Shown here piece after piece: positions 28,237-37,981 of a DNA stretch of 64,000 nucleotides. Below the pieces are notes generated by a model, which did no database searches, was not told the origin of the DNA, and was given only the letters and a program-made list of their open reading frames with translations. Where the stretch lies: contig CAJNCS010000003.1 in NCBI GenBank assembly GCA_905221325.1, positions 124,001-188,000 of the forward strand. Reading direction: 5' to 3'. The DNA comes from a bacterium. Lineage in GTDB: Bacteria > Bacillota > Bacilli > Lactobacillales > Streptococcaceae. Both the position numbers and the translations under genes were made by a program. Each line of letters starts with the position of its first letter. The first letter of the stretch is position 1.

Positions 28237-30795
28237 ATGAAAATTAATAAAAAATATCTAGCTGGTTCTGCGGCAGCCTTGATTTTAAGTGTTTGTTCTT
28301 ATGAGTTGGGACTGTACCAAGCTAGAACGGTCAAGGAAAATAACCGTGTGTCTTACGTTGATGGTAAACAAGCGGCACAAAAAACGGAGGATCTCACTCC
28401 TGATGAGGTTAGTAAAAAAGAAGGTATCAATGCCGAACAAATCGTCATTAAGATAACTGATCAGGGCTATGTTACTTCACACGGCGACCACTATCATTAT
28501 TACAATGGTAAGGTTCCTTACGACGCTATCATCAGTGAAGAGTTGCTCATGAAGGATCCAAACTACCAGCTCAAGGACGAGGATATTGTCAGTGAAATCA
28601 AGGGTGGTTATGTTATCAAGGTGGACGGAAAATACTATGTCTACCTTAAGGATGCGGCCCATGCAGATAATGTTCGTACGAAAGAAGAAATCAATCGACA
28701 AAAACAAGAGCATAGTCAGCATCGTGAAGGAGGAACTTCAGCAAACGATGGTGCGGTAGCCTTGGCACGTTCACAGGGACGCTATACCACAGATGATGGT
28801 TATATCTTTAATGCCTCTGATATCATTGAAGATACTGGTGATGCTTATATCGTTCCTCATGGCAACCATTACCATTACATTCCTAAGAGTGAGTTATCAG
28901 CCAGCGAATTGGCTGCCGCAGAAGCCTTCCTATCTGGTAGAAGTGGTCAATCAAATACGCCTACTTATCGCCGTACCAATGGCAACAGTGCTAGCAGTGA
29001 TATAGATAGATGGACCCCATCCTATAATGACCAAGGCAGTGGCTATACGAACACAAACACGGCTAACAACAGTAACAGTAGCGACGATAGTCAAGCGAGT
29101 CAAAGTGATGAAGATATTGATGGCCTTCTGAAACAACTTTATGGCTTGCCACTCAGCCAACGACACGTCGAATCAGATGGACTTGTTTTTGATCCAGCAC
29201 AAATCACAAGTCGAACAGCTAGAGGTGTTGCAGTACCTCATGGGGACCATTACCATTTTATCCCTTATTCACAGATGTCTGAATTGGAAGAACGAATCGC
29301 TCGCATCATCCCGCTTCGCTATCGTTCGAACCATTGGGTGCCGGATTCAAGACCAGAACAACCAAGTCCACAACCGACTCCGGAACCTAGTCCAATCCCG
29401 CAACCTGCACCAAATCCTCAACCAGCTCCAAGCAATCCAATTGACGAAAAATTGGTTAGACAAGCAGTTCGAAAAGTAGCTGATGGCTATCTCTTTGAGG
29501 AGAATGGAACCTCACGTTATATTCCTGCTAAGGAACTTTCAGCAGAGACAGCAGCAGCCATTGATAGTAAACTAGCCAAGCAAGAAAGTTTGTCTCATAA
29601 ACTCGGAGCTAAGAAAATCAACCTCCCATCTAGTGATCGAGAATTTTACAATAAAGCTTATGATTTACTAGCAGCAGTTCATCAAAACTTACTTGATAAT
29701 AAAGGGCGCCAAGCTGATTTTGACGTTTTGGATAAATTGTTGAAACGTCTTAATGATGCCTCAAGTGATAAAATCAAGTTGGTGGATGATATCCTCGCCT
29801 TCCTAGCACCGATTCGTCATCCAGAACGTTTAGGAAAACCAAATGCGCAAATTGCCTACACTGATGATGAGATTCAAGTAGCCAAGTTGGCAGGCAAGTA
29901 CACAACAGAAGACGGTTATATCTTTGATCCTCGTGATATCACCAGTGATGAGGGGGATGCCTATGTAACTCCGCATATGACCCACAGTCATTGGATTAAG
30001 AAAGATAGTTTGTCTGAAGCTGAAAGAGCGGCAGCCCAGGCTTATGCTAAAGAGAAAGGTTTAACGCCTCCTTCGACAGACCATCAGAATTCAGGAAATA
30101 CTGAAGCTAAAGGAGCAGAAGCTATCTACAATCGCGTGAAAGCAGCCAAGAAGGTGCCGCTTGATCGTATGCCTTACAATCTTCAACATACTGTGGAAGT
30201 CAAAAACGGAAGCTTGATTATACCTCATTATGACCATTACCATAACATCAAATTTGAGTGGTTTGACGAAGGTCTTTATGAGGCTCCTAAGGGGTATACT
30301 TTAGAGGATCTCTTTGCGACTGTGAAGTACTATGTCGAACATCCAAACGAACGTCCGCATTCAGATAGTGGTTGGGGAAATGCAAGTGACCATGTTCAAA
30401 GAAACCAAAATGGTCAAGCTGATAACAATCATACGGATAAACCATCAGTAGAGAAACCTCGTACAGAAAAACCTGAGGAAGAAAAACCTCGCGAAGAAAA
30501 ACCTCGCGAAGAGAAACCTCAGAGTGAGAAACCAGAGTCTCCAAAACCAACTGAGGAGCCAGAAGAAGAATCGCCAGAGGAATCAGAAGAACCTCAGGTT
30601 GAAACTGAAAAGGTTGAAGAAAAACTGAGAGAGGCTGAAGATTTACTTGGAAAAATCCAGGATCCAATTATCAAGTCTAATGCCAAAGAAACTCTCACAG
30701 GATTAAAGAATAACTTGCTATTTGGCTCTCAGGACAACAATACTATTATGGCTGAAGCTGAAAAGTTGTTGGCTTTATTAAAGGAGAGTAAGTAA
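28237..30795 (+). CDS. Polyhistidine triad (Pht) surface protein
   Basis: An 852-residue exported zinc-binding protein. The N-terminus has a hydrophobic leader with LSVC (Cys20), the LxxC motif described for Pht proteins. Five HxxHxH triads are seen: HGDHYH (residue 82), HGNHYH, HGDHYH, HMTHSH and HYDHYH. Pro-rich (PSPQPTPEPSPIPQ) and late Glu-Lys-Pro repeat (EKPREEKPREEKP) regions follow. Pht proteins capture zinc and hand it to AdcAII, and bind complement factors in S. pneumoniae. Length is closest to PhtA/PhtD. ATG at 28237 is chosen as it begins the leader after AAGAAAGAGAG; 12 further in-frame residues upstream are not leader-like. Confidence 0.92.
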   Translation: MKINKKYLAGSAAALILSVCSYELGLYQARTVKENNRVSYVDGKQAAQKTEDLTPDEVSKKEGINAEQIVIKITDQGYVTSHGDHYHYYNGKVPYDAIISEELLMKDPNYQLKDEDIVSEIKGGYVIKVDGKYYVYLKDAAHADNVRTKEEINRQKQEHSQHREGGTSANDGAVALARSQGRYTTDDGYIFNASDIIEDTGDAYIVPHGNHYHYIPKSELSASELAAAEAFLSGRSGQSNTPTYRRTNGNSASSDIDRWTPSYNDQGSGYTNTNTANNSNSSDDSQASQSDEDIDGLLKQLYGLPLSQRHVESDGLVFDPAQITSRTARGVAVPHGDHYHFIPYSQMSELEERIARIIPLRYRSNHWVPDSRPEQPSPQPTPEPSPIPQPAPNPQPAPSNPIDEKLVRQAVRKVADGYLFEENGTSRYIPAKELSAETAAAIDSKLAKQESLSHKLGAKKINLPSSDREFYNKAYDLLAAVHQNLLDNKGRQADFDVLDKLLKRLNDASSDKIKLVDDILAFLAPIRHPERLGKPNAQIAYTDDEIQVAKLAGKYTTEDGYIFDPRDITSDEGDAYVTPHMTHSHWIKKDSLSEAERAAAQAYAKEKGLTPPSTDHQNSGNTEAKGAEAIYNRVKAAKKVPLDRMPYNLQHTVEVKNGSLIIPHYDHYHNIKFEWFDEGLYEAPKGYTLEDLFATVKYYVEHPNERPHSDSGWGNASDHVQRNQNGQADNNHTDKPSVEKPRTEKPEEEKPREEKPREEKPQSEKPESPKPTEEPEEESPEESEEPQVETEKVEEKLREAEDLLGKIQDPIIKSNAKETLTGLKNNLLFGSQDNNTIMAEAEKLLALLKESK

Positions 30796-30806
30796 AGGTA
30801 GTAGCA

Positions 30807-30895
30807 TTTTCTAGCTCCTAAAAACAGGATAGGAGAACTAGAAAAGTTAAAAAAGAAAGTGGGAACAGAATGCGAGTTCTAGTTCTCATTTTTTT
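30807..30895 (+). terminator. Terminator after pht with an alternative hairpin
   Basis: GAGAACTAGAA (30833-30843) pairs perfectly with TTCTAGTTCTC (30877-30887), followed by ATTTTTTT. The same left arm can instead pair with TTTTCTAGCTCCT at 30807-30819 (13 pairs with a two-base bulge). The two hairpins exclude each other. Confidence 0.65.
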
Positions 30896-30916
30896 CATGA
30901 AAATATGCAAAATATC

Positions 30917-30970
30917 TTGACATATAGTGTAAATAAAGATAAACTATTTACTAGTTAATTAAATGGTTAA
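30917..30970 (+). promoter_or_regulatory. adcAII promoter with two AdcR-type boxes
   Basis: TTGACA (30917-30922), 17 bases, TAAACT (30940-30945), the same hexamers and spacing as at the pht promoter. TTTACTAGTTAA (30947-30958) and TTAAATGGTTAA (30959-30970) lie in tandem directly downstream and each differ little from TTAACYRGTTAA. Confidence 0.82.
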
Positions 30971-30990
30971 ATACTAGTAAAGGAGTAATG

Positions 30991-31908
30991 ATGAAAAAAA
31001 GAACAATACTATTATTAATGGCCAGTGTGTTGGCTCTTGTCTTAGGAGCATGTGGTCAAAAAGAAAAACAAGAAGCAAAAGGGATGAAGATTGTAACAAG
31101 TTTTTACCCGATCTATGCCATGGTCAAAGAGGTATCGGGGGACTTGAATGATGTTCGGATGATTCAGTCAAGTAACGGGATTCACTCCTTTGAACCATCA
31201 GCAAATGACATTGCTGCTATCTATGACGCGGATGTCTTTGTCTACCACTCTCATACGCTCGAATCTTGGGCGGGAAGTCTAGATCCTAACTTGAAAAACT
31301 CAAAAGTTAAGGTTTTAGAAGCTTCTGAAGGAATGACCTTGGAGCGTGTACCAGGTTTGGAAGATGTAGAAGCTGGTGAAGGCATCGATGAAAAAACACT
31401 CTATGACCCACATACTTGGTTAGATCCTGAAAAAGCAGGCGAAGAAGCGCGGATTATCGCTGACAAACTTTCGGAGATTGATGGTGCTAATAAGGAAACG
31501 TATCAAAAGAATGCCAAAAACTTTATTGCTAAAGCCCAAGAATTAAGCAAGAAATACCAGCCAATTTTTGCAAAAGCGAGTCAAAAGACTTTTGTTACAC
31601 AACATACTGCCTTTTCTTATCTCGCTAAACGCTTTGGATTGAAACAGCTTGGAATTGCTGGTATCTCCCCTGAACAAGAGCCAAGTCCGAGACAGTTGAC
31701 AGAAATCCAAGAATTTGTCAAAACCTATAATGTTAAAACCATCTTTACTGAGAGCAATGCTTCTTCTAAAGTAGCTGAAACCTTGGTCAAATCAACGGGA
31801 GTTAGTCTAAAGACACTCAATCCTTTGGAAGCAGACCCCGAAAATGACAAAACTTACTTAGAAAATCTAGAAGAAAATATGAATGTTCTTGCAGAAGAAT
31901 TAAAATGA
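30991..31908 (+). CDS. adcAII: Zinc-binding lipoprotein AdcAII (Lmb family)
   Basis: The 305-residue ABC-transporter solute receptor (cluster A-I, ZnuA-like). The signal peptide ends in LVLGAC (lipobox Cys21). Metal ligands of the family appear in GIHSFEPSAND, FVYHSHTLESW, YDPHTWLDPEKA, FVTQHTAFSYLAKRFGL and the FTESNASSKVAE part. It delivers zinc to the AdcBC permease, which is elsewhere. ATG at 30991 is preferred to 30988 because AGGAG at 30981-30985 is then 5 bases away. The phtE ATG follows its stop after 7 bases, forming an operon. Confidence 0.94.
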   Translation: MKKRTILLLMASVLALVLGACGQKEKQEAKGMKIVTSFYPIYAMVKEVSGDLNDVRMIQSSNGIHSFEPSANDIAAIYDADVFVYHSHTLESWAGSLDPNLKNSKVKVLEASEGMTLERVPGLEDVEAGEGIDEKTLYDPHTWLDPEKAGEEARIIADKLSEIDGANKETYQKNAKNFIAKAQELSKKYQPIFAKASQKTFVTQHTAFSYLAKRFGLKQLGIAGISPEQEPSPRQLTEIQEFVKTYNVKTIFTESNASSKVAETLVKSTGVSLKTLNPLEADPENDKTYLENLEENMNVLAEELK

Positions 31909-31915
31909 GGAGATT

Positions 31916-34900
31916 ATGAAAATTAAGAAAAAGTATCTTGCGGTGGGATCGGCTTTAGTCCTTTCCCTGAGTCTTTGCATCTATGCATTGAACCAACACC
32001 AGGTTGAAGACAAAAAAGATACAAATCGTGTATCTTATGTTGATGGTAAACAAGACTCTCAAAAAACAGAGAGTCAGACACCGGATCAAGTTAGCAAAAA
32101 AGAAGATATTCAGGCTGAGCAAATTGTCGTGAAAATTACCGATCAAGGTTATGTGACTTCACATGGTGATCATTTCCATTATTACAATGGTAAAGTTCCT
32201 TTTGACGCGATTTTTAGCGAAGAACTGTTGATGAAAGATGCCAATTATCAACTGAAAGACGCTGATATTGTTAACGAAATCAAAGGTGGCTACATTATCA
32301 AGGTGGATGGCAAGTATTATGTCTACCTTAAAGATGCGGCTCATGCTGATAATATTCGTACGAAGGACGAAATTGAGCGCCAAAAACAAGGTCATACTCA
32401 TGATGCACCAACTTCTAACAGTGCAGTGACACTTGCGCAATCACAAGGACGTTATACTACTGATGATGGCTACATCTTTAATCCATCTGATATTATAGAG
32501 GATACTGGTGATGCTTATATTGTCCCTCATGGTGGGCATTACCACTACATTCCTAAGAGTTCTTTGTCTGCTAGCGAATTAGCAGCTGCTCAAGCCTACC
32601 TATCTGGAACTAGAAAACAACCGACTGTGACGGACTATCGTCCAAGCCAAAATGGAACCAGTCAAACCACTAATCCTAGTCAACAAACCGAAACACCAAG
32701 CAAACCAGAAGAGAGCCTTCAGAGTTTATTGCAGCAACTCTATGCTCTTCCAAGTACTCAACGTTATGCTGAATCAGATGGCTTGATTTTTGACCCTGCT
32801 AAGATTTCAAGCAGAACACCAAGTGGCGTAGCGATTCCTCATGGAAATCACTATCATTTCATTCCGTATACAAAGCTTTCTGCTTTAGAAGAAAAGATTG
32901 CTCGTATGATTCCTCTTGCTAGCGACAGTGGGCAACCAGCACCTTTGGAAACACCAAGCAAACCAGTAGAACATCCTGGGCAGCAAGGCCATCATCATGA
33001 CCAAGACGTTGACCATGGAAGTCAGGATACCAACCATGAAGATCATGACCATGATGGAGAAGAGCATGACCACCACCACGGTGAAGAACATGATCATGGT
33101 TTTGCAGCTGACCGTGTTATTAGTGAAGATGAGCAAGGGTTTGTAGTTTCTCATGGAGATCACGCTCATTATTTCTTTAAGAAGGACTTGACTGCATCCC
33201 AAATCAAAGCTGCCCAAGATCATTTGAAAGAAAATCATCAGCCTCAACACGTTCAACCACTTGCCAAGACTGTGGAAAATTTCTCAAGAGATGCTAGCGA
33301 TGAAGAAAAAATCAAGTATATCTCACAGACCTACGGGGTTCCGCTCGAAGCGATTCGCATTTCAAATGGATTCTTTGTCTTTGGAAATCCAGATCAAGCC
33401 TATGATCCTACCCATATCCATCCGTATGCCGTTCGTAAGGAACGTGTTCGTATCCCCTTGCAGACGGGAAATCCTGAACTTGATTTCTTAAATGAACTTT
33501 TCACTACTGCTTTACGTGACAATGTGTCTCCTTATAGTTTGCAAGTTGAAAATGGTAGTTTTGTGATTCCTCACGGAGATCACAATCACTACATCAAGGT
33601 TCAAACCAAGGGCTATGAAGCGGCCTTGAAAAACAAGATTCCGGCCCTACAATCAATCTATCAACCTGGAGCATTTGATGAACAAATTGTTCTATCTAAA
33701 GTGGAGCAACTTTTAGCAGATAGCAGAAATCTCTACAAAGACCAGCCAATAATGCAGAGACGTGTTGAACTTGCTTTGGGGCAGTTCACCGAAAATATGA
33801 AAAAACTGGCAACAAACTCAACTGCTGGATACCTAGCAGCCTTGGATCTCTTTGATAAACAATACATCCATGTGGATCAAAGTGTGTCTCCAGTTGAAAC
33901 GTCAGCTTTGGACAAGAAATACCAGGCCCTTGTAGATAAAATCAATACACTGGATACAGATACTTATGGTCTGCCTAAGAAGGATCTTTTGGTTCATTTG
34001 CAGGAAGCCAAGCTAGCACAAGATGAGACAGAGTTGGATGCCATTGAAGCGAAACTGCAGGCCTTGCAAGATTTCCGTGATCGTACAGGAGTCACAACAG
34101 TTGAGTACATCAAGTATTTCTATGAACATGTGTCTGACGGTCGTTTGAGAGAAGAACTTCGGAACCGTGTTGCCAAATTGACATGGGAACTTTACCAGTC
34201 ACAATCTTTTCTCAAAGCAACCGACTTGAACAAGTTATTCCCAACTATTTACCAAACTAAGCTAGAAGTTGAAGAAGCTCTCAGAGAAGAACCCGTTTCA
34301 ACAAAAGCTGGCAAAACCATTCTGGATACAGAAAAAGTGGATAGCCAAACTGCTAAGACCGCCATCTATGAATTCCTAAAAGAACTCTATGGTGATTTTA
34401 TGCCAGAAGAGCGGGTTAGCCATGTTAAGAAGGAAGAAGTGGATGCTCTCCTAACAAAAGCTGCCCAACTCCTAGCGCGTGTCAAAGAAGACGGGGTCAA
34501 ACAATCCCTAGCTGAAGAAGCAGCTAATATCAAAGTGGCTACTGAAAAGGAAACTGCAGACCTTGACGAAGCTAAAACACAACTTGAGGATCTTTTAAAT
34601 CGTATTGCAGCGACTATCCAACGAGAGAAAAAAGAAGCAGAACAAGATCCGCAAACCGTGATCATCTACCAAAAACTCTATAATGTCTTGCTCTCTCTTC
34701 ACAAATACTTAGAGGATAACAAAGGATCCGATGCTGACTTTGAACGTGTTGATGCCCTATTTGATCAACTTGCAGCCAAAAGCAGCGACAAAGAAGGTCT
34801 CCTCACTCTAGCTAAAGAAATCATTAGCTTGAACCAGGAACTCCGTTCAAAAGCAAGTGAAACTGATAGCCAATCTAAGTCTGAGAAAGACAGTGAAACA

Positions 34901-34969
34901 GCTGCTTCTCAAGCGCCAGAAAAGCAAGCGCAAAGTGAGTCTGAGACAAGTGCTCAACCAAATGAATAA
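31916..34969 (+). CDS. phtE: Polyhistidine triad protein, PhtE-like
   Basis: The 1017-residue exported protein begins with a leader containing LSLC (Cys21). Triads: HGDHFH, HGGHYH, HGNHYH, HGDHAH, HGDHNH, with a less regular THIHPY. Between the third and fourth lies a His/Asp-rich metal-binding stretch of about 45 residues (HHHDQDVDHG ... EEHDHHHGEEHDHG). The C-terminal ~400 residues are helical, Lys/Glu rich and end in a Ser/Glu-rich tail. Length and triad number fit PhtE of S. pneumoniae. Cotranscription with adcAII matches the known AdcAII-Pht partnership. Confidence 0.92.
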   Translation: MKIKKKYLAVGSALVLSLSLCIYALNQHQVEDKKDTNRVSYVDGKQDSQKTESQTPDQVSKKEDIQAEQIVVKITDQGYVTSHGDHFHYYNGKVPFDAIFSEELLMKDANYQLKDADIVNEIKGGYIIKVDGKYYVYLKDAAHADNIRTKDEIERQKQGHTHDAPTSNSAVTLAQSQGRYTTDDGYIFNPSDIIEDTGDAYIVPHGGHYHYIPKSSLSASELAAAQAYLSGTRKQPTVTDYRPSQNGTSQTTNPSQQTETPSKPEESLQSLLQQLYALPSTQRYAESDGLIFDPAKISSRTPSGVAIPHGNHYHFIPYTKLSALEEKIARMIPLASDSGQPAPLETPSKPVEHPGQQGHHHDQDVDHGSQDTNHEDHDHDGEEHDHHHGEEHDHGFAADRVISEDEQGFVVSHGDHAHYFFKKDLTASQIKAAQDHLKENHQPQHVQPLAKTVENFSRDASDEEKIKYISQTYGVPLEAIRISNGFFVFGNPDQAYDPTHIHPYAVRKERVRIPLQTGNPELDFLNELFTTALRDNVSPYSLQVENGSFVIPHGDHNHYIKVQTKGYEAALKNKIPALQSIYQPGAFDEQIVLSKVEQLLADSRNLYKDQPIMQRRVELALGQFTENMKKLATNSTAGYLAALDLFDKQYIHVDQSVSPVETSALDKKYQALVDKINTLDTDTYGLPKKDLLVHLQEAKLAQDETELDAIEAKLQALQDFRDRTGVTTVEYIKYFYEHVSDGRLREELRNRVAKLTWELYQSQSFLKATDLNKLFPTIYQTKLEVEEALREEPVSTKAGKTILDTEKVDSQTAKTAIYEFLKELYGDFMPEERVSHVKKEEVDALLTKAAQLLARVKEDGVKQSLAEEAANIKVATEKETADLDEAKTQLEDLLNRIAATIQREKKEAEQDPQTVIIYQKLYNVLLSLHKYLEDNKGSDADFERVDALFDQLAAKSSDKEGLLTLAKEIISLNQELRSKASETDSQSKSEKDSETAASQAPEKQAQSESETSAQPNE

Positions 34970-34971
34970 AA

Positions 34972-35006
34972 AGAAAGGCGAAGTAGCTGAGCTACCTCGT
35001 CTTTTT
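34972..35006. terminator. Bidirectional terminator between phtE and pepT
   Basis: GCGAAGTAGC pairs with GCTACCTCGTC around TGA, with A-rich and T-rich flanks serving both strands. Confidence 0.82.
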
Positions 35007-36229
35007 TAGTCTTTATAAGCTACAATGCCAATGATGGTATCCACCGCACGCTCCATAGTCTGAAGGCTGACGTATTCAAAACGTCCATGCATGTTTTCAC
35101 CACCGGCAAAGATATTAGGAGTTGGGATACCCATAAAGGAAATCTTAGAGCCATCTGTTCCGCCACGGATTGGTTCGATAATTGGCTTGATACCTAAATC
35201 TTCCATAACAGCCTTAGCAATGGTAACAGGCGTCATGTCTTTCTCGATGACTTCTTTCATATTGTAGTACTGGTCTGTCAGAGTCAAGGTCACGCGATCA
35301 TTCCCAAGTTCTTGATTCATCTTGTCAGCAATAGACTGCATAGCTGCTTTACGTGCTTCAAAGGCATCTTTTTCAAAATCACGGATGATGTAGCTTGCAC
35401 GCGCCTCCTCGACACTACCTGACACATCCATAAGATGATAGAAACCTTGGTAACCATCTGTCAGTTCAGGTCGGTCATTCTCAGGAAGTTGATTATGAAA
35501 ATCAATCGCTAGCTGAAGGGCATTGACCATCTGACCTTTAGCAGTACCAGGATGAACATTGCGCCCTTGAAAATGGAGTTCAGCAGCAGCTGCTGAGAAA
35601 GTCTCGTATTGAAGCTCACCTAGCGGACCGCCATCAACAGTATAGGCAAAGTCAACATCAAAGTCTTCTGCATCAAACTTATTGGCACCGACACCAATTT
35701 CTTCATCTGGTCCAAAACCAACTCGAATCTCACAATGCTTGATTTCGGGATGAGCAGTAAGGTATTCGATAGCAGTCATAATCTCAGCAATCCCTGACTT
35801 GTCATCAGCACCCAGCAAGGTCGTGCCATCTGTTGTGATGAGGGTTTGGCCTGTATATTTCTCAAGACTCTTGAAGACAGCTGGATCGAGTTTAAAACCA
35901 GAATCACCTAAGTCGATAGCTCCACCATCGTAATTTTCGATGACTTGCGGATTAACACCCTCGGCATTAAAATCAGCAGTATCCATATGGGAGATGAAGC
36001 CAATCTTGCGTGTCAAGCTAGGATCATTAGCTGGTAAGGTACCAATGGTGAAACCATTTGGGAGGTAGTAAACATTTTGCAGACCGACACGTTTCATTTC
36101 AGGAATAAGAACGTTGGTCGCAAAATCTACCTGACTTTGCGTACTTGGAGTAGTAGTCGAGTGTTCATCAGAACGCGTATTGACCTTAACGTAGGTCAAG
36201 AAACGCTCTAAAAGGTTGGGATAAGTCAT
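35006..36229 (-). CDS. pepT: Peptidase T (tripeptidase)
   Basis: The 407-residue M20-family zinc aminotripeptidase. [11 protein letters not shown] holds a zinc His and Asp, [14 protein letters not shown] the bridging Asp, [13 protein letters not shown] the catalytic and zinc Glu pair, and [12 protein letters not shown] and [18 protein letters not shown] further family residues. It releases N-terminal residues from tripeptides in the cytoplasm. Confidence 0.96.
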   Translation of the reverse strand: MTYPNLLERFLTYVKVNTRSDEHSTTTPSTQSQVDFATNVLIPEMKRVGLQNVYYLPNGFTIGTLPANDPSLTRKIGFISHMDTADFNAEGVNPQVIENYDGGAIDLGDSGFKLDPAVFKSLEKYTGQTLITTDGTTLLGADDKSGIAEIMTAIEYLTAHPEIKHCEIRVGFGPDEEIGVGANKFDAEDFDVDFAYTVDGGPLGELQYETFSAAAAELHFQGRNVHPGTAKGQMVNALQLAIDFHNQLPENDRPELTDGYQGFYHLMDVSGSVEEARASYIIRDFEKDAFEARKAAMQSIADKMNQELGNDRVTLTLTDQYYNMKEVIEKDMTPVTIAKAVMEDLGIKPIIEPIRGGTDGSKISFMGIPTPNIFAGGENMHGRFEYVSLQTMERAVDTIIGIVAYKD

Positions 36230-36311
36230 AAAAACTCCTTTAATATCATTTTTTTCATTGTATCATAGAATGGAGAGAAAGACAAAGAGAAGTAAATAAA
36301 AATAAAATGAA

Positions 36312-36325
36312 TGAAAGCGTTTATT
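36312..36325. promoter_or_regulatory. Cre-like sequence between pepT and hemH
   Basis: TGAAAGCGTTTATT matches the CcpA consensus except for the last two bases; it lies in the divergent control region. Confidence 0.35.
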
Positions 36326-36381
36326 TATTATATATTTCATGGTAGAATGGTAATTGAAAAAAACATCACAAGGACATATCA

Positions 36382-37476
36382 ATGAAAAAAGCAATTTTAA
36401 TGATGACATTCGGGTCGCCAGAAGAGATTACCTTTGAGAGTGTGGCGGATTTTTTTACCAATATTCGTCGTGGAATCAGGCCCAAGGATCACGAGATTCA
36501 GACTCTTTATGACAATTATGTTCGTATAGGTGGTACGCCCCTGCAGAGGATTACACGTGAGGAGGTCAATTTAGTCAAGGAATGTTTAGGAGAAGAGTAT
36601 GGCATCTACTTTGCCAACAAATTTTCTCGGCCCTTTATCCCTGATGTGATCAAGCAGATGGAGGCTGATGGTGTTGAAGAATGTATTTGCTTGATTTTAG
36701 AACCACATTATTCCTTCTACTCGGTTATGGGGTATGAAAAGTTTCTGGAGAGCCAGCAAATACAATTTTTAGTCATTAAGGATTGGTATCAGCAACAGTC
36801 TTTGCTGGGCTTTTGGACAGATGAGATTAGCAAAATTTTACGAAACGATGTGAGAGAATAGTCCTTTAAGGTAATTTTCTCAGCCCATAGTGTTCCAATT
36901 TTTGCCTTGGACTTTGGAGATCCTTATATCGATCAGATTTTTGATAATAGCAAGCTAATCGCTGAACAACTCGGATTGACGGGCGATCAGTATACCAACA
37001 CTTGGCAGAGCGAGAGTGATATTGGAATCCCTTGGATCAAGCCAGATGTACTTGAGTATTTGAGAGAGCAAAAGCAACATCCAGAGCATTATATTTTTGT
37101 ACCAATTAGCTTTATCAGTGAACATATCGAAGTTCTTTTTGATAACGATGTAGAATGTTATGAATTATGTCAAGAATTAGGTGTCACCTACCATCGACCA
37201 GCTATGCCAAACACAGACTCTCGTTTAATTGATGCTTTAGTTGATACTGTAAAAGCCAATGAACATAAAGAATTTAAGGAATTTCTACCAGAAGAAGAAA
37301 CCTTTGATGAGTTAGCACCTTCAGCAACTACAAAGGACATCATGGAGGAGACAGACGACCTTCAGATGCCAGAATTTGTGAAAAAACTGATTGAGAAAAA
37401 AGGCCGTGAAAATGTGAAGATGCCTTACTTGATTAAAAAAATGCTCGAAAAGGCTGGTAAGTTACCAAAAGAGTAA
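36382..37476 (+). pseudogene. hemH: Ferrochelatase interrupted by an in-frame TAG
   Basis: Two open stretches (36382-36861 and 36907-37476) lie in one frame separated only by TAG at 36859-36861, with 15 sense codons between that stop and the next ATG. Read through, the product would be 364 codons, the normal streptococcal length including a C-terminal helical tail ([19 protein letters not shown]). The first part has [12 protein letters not shown] and [23 protein letters not shown], with the iron-site His, starts just after the stop, so the N-terminal fragment lacks it. A single base change in one codon explains the break. The enzyme would insert metal into porphyrin. Confidence 0.88.
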
Positions 37477-37479
37477 AGA

Positions 37480-37513
37480 AAAAAGGATTTAGCTTTAAGC
37501 TAGATCCTTTTTT
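37480..37513. terminator. Bidirectional terminator between hemH and mscL
   Basis: AAAAAGGATTTAGCTT pairs with AAGCTAGATCCTTTTT. Confidence 0.85.
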
Positions 37514-37516
37514 GTC

Positions 37517-37903
37517 TTATTTTTTCTCAAGAAGAGCTTTGATTTCTTGAAGAACTTCTAGTTCAGTTGGAGCAGCAGGTGTATCTTCAGCTGGCTCTTC
37601 TTTCTTAGTAAGGTTTTGAGCTTTTTCAACAGCTTTGATAACGAAGAAAAGAACAGTGCCAATCACTAAGAAGTTGATAACAGCACTCAAGAAGCTACCA
37701 TAACCAACACCATTCCATGAAAGTTCAGCGATGCGTTCAACGTTCGCCGCTTTCAAAGCTGGGTTCAAGATAAGTGGAGTGATGATGTCATTTACAAGTG
37801 AAGTAACGATAGCACCAAAAGCAGAGGCGATGATAACACCGACAGCGAGGTCAACGACATTGCCACGAAGCAAAAATTCCTTAAGATCTTTTAACATTTT
37901 CAT
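37517..37903 (-). CDS. mscL: Large-conductance mechanosensitive channel
   Basis: The 128-residue channel opens under membrane tension to release solutes in osmotic downshift. FLLRGNVVDLAVGVIIASAFGAIVTSLVNDIITP is the first membrane helix with the pore-lining residues; a second helix follows (FLSAVINFLVIGTVLFFVIKA), then a charged tail ending VLQEIKALLEKK. AAAGGA lies before the ATG; a second ATG is two codons later. Confidence 0.96.
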   Translation of the reverse strand: MKMLKDLKEFLLRGNVVDLAVGVIIASAFGAIVTSLVNDIITPLILNPALKAANVERIAELSWNGVGYGSFLSAVINFLVIGTVLFFVIKAVEKAQNLTKKEEPAEDTPAAPTELEVLQEIKALLEKK

Positions 37904-37981
37904 AATTTCCTTTCAAAAACTAATCTTAATTGTACCTGAAATACCTAAATATTGCAACCTTAATGCTTAATGACATCCATT

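Noticed and set aside
30460..30600. Short repeats at the 3' end of pht considered as a CRISPR-like or simple repeat array
   Set aside because: The units encode EKPREEKP-type protein repeats in frame and have no spacers.
36850..36920. Programmed read-through or recoding of the TAG in hemH
   Set aside because: No pyrrolysine genes or stimulatory structure are seen, RF1 (prfA) is present in the window, and a single point mutation explains the stop.
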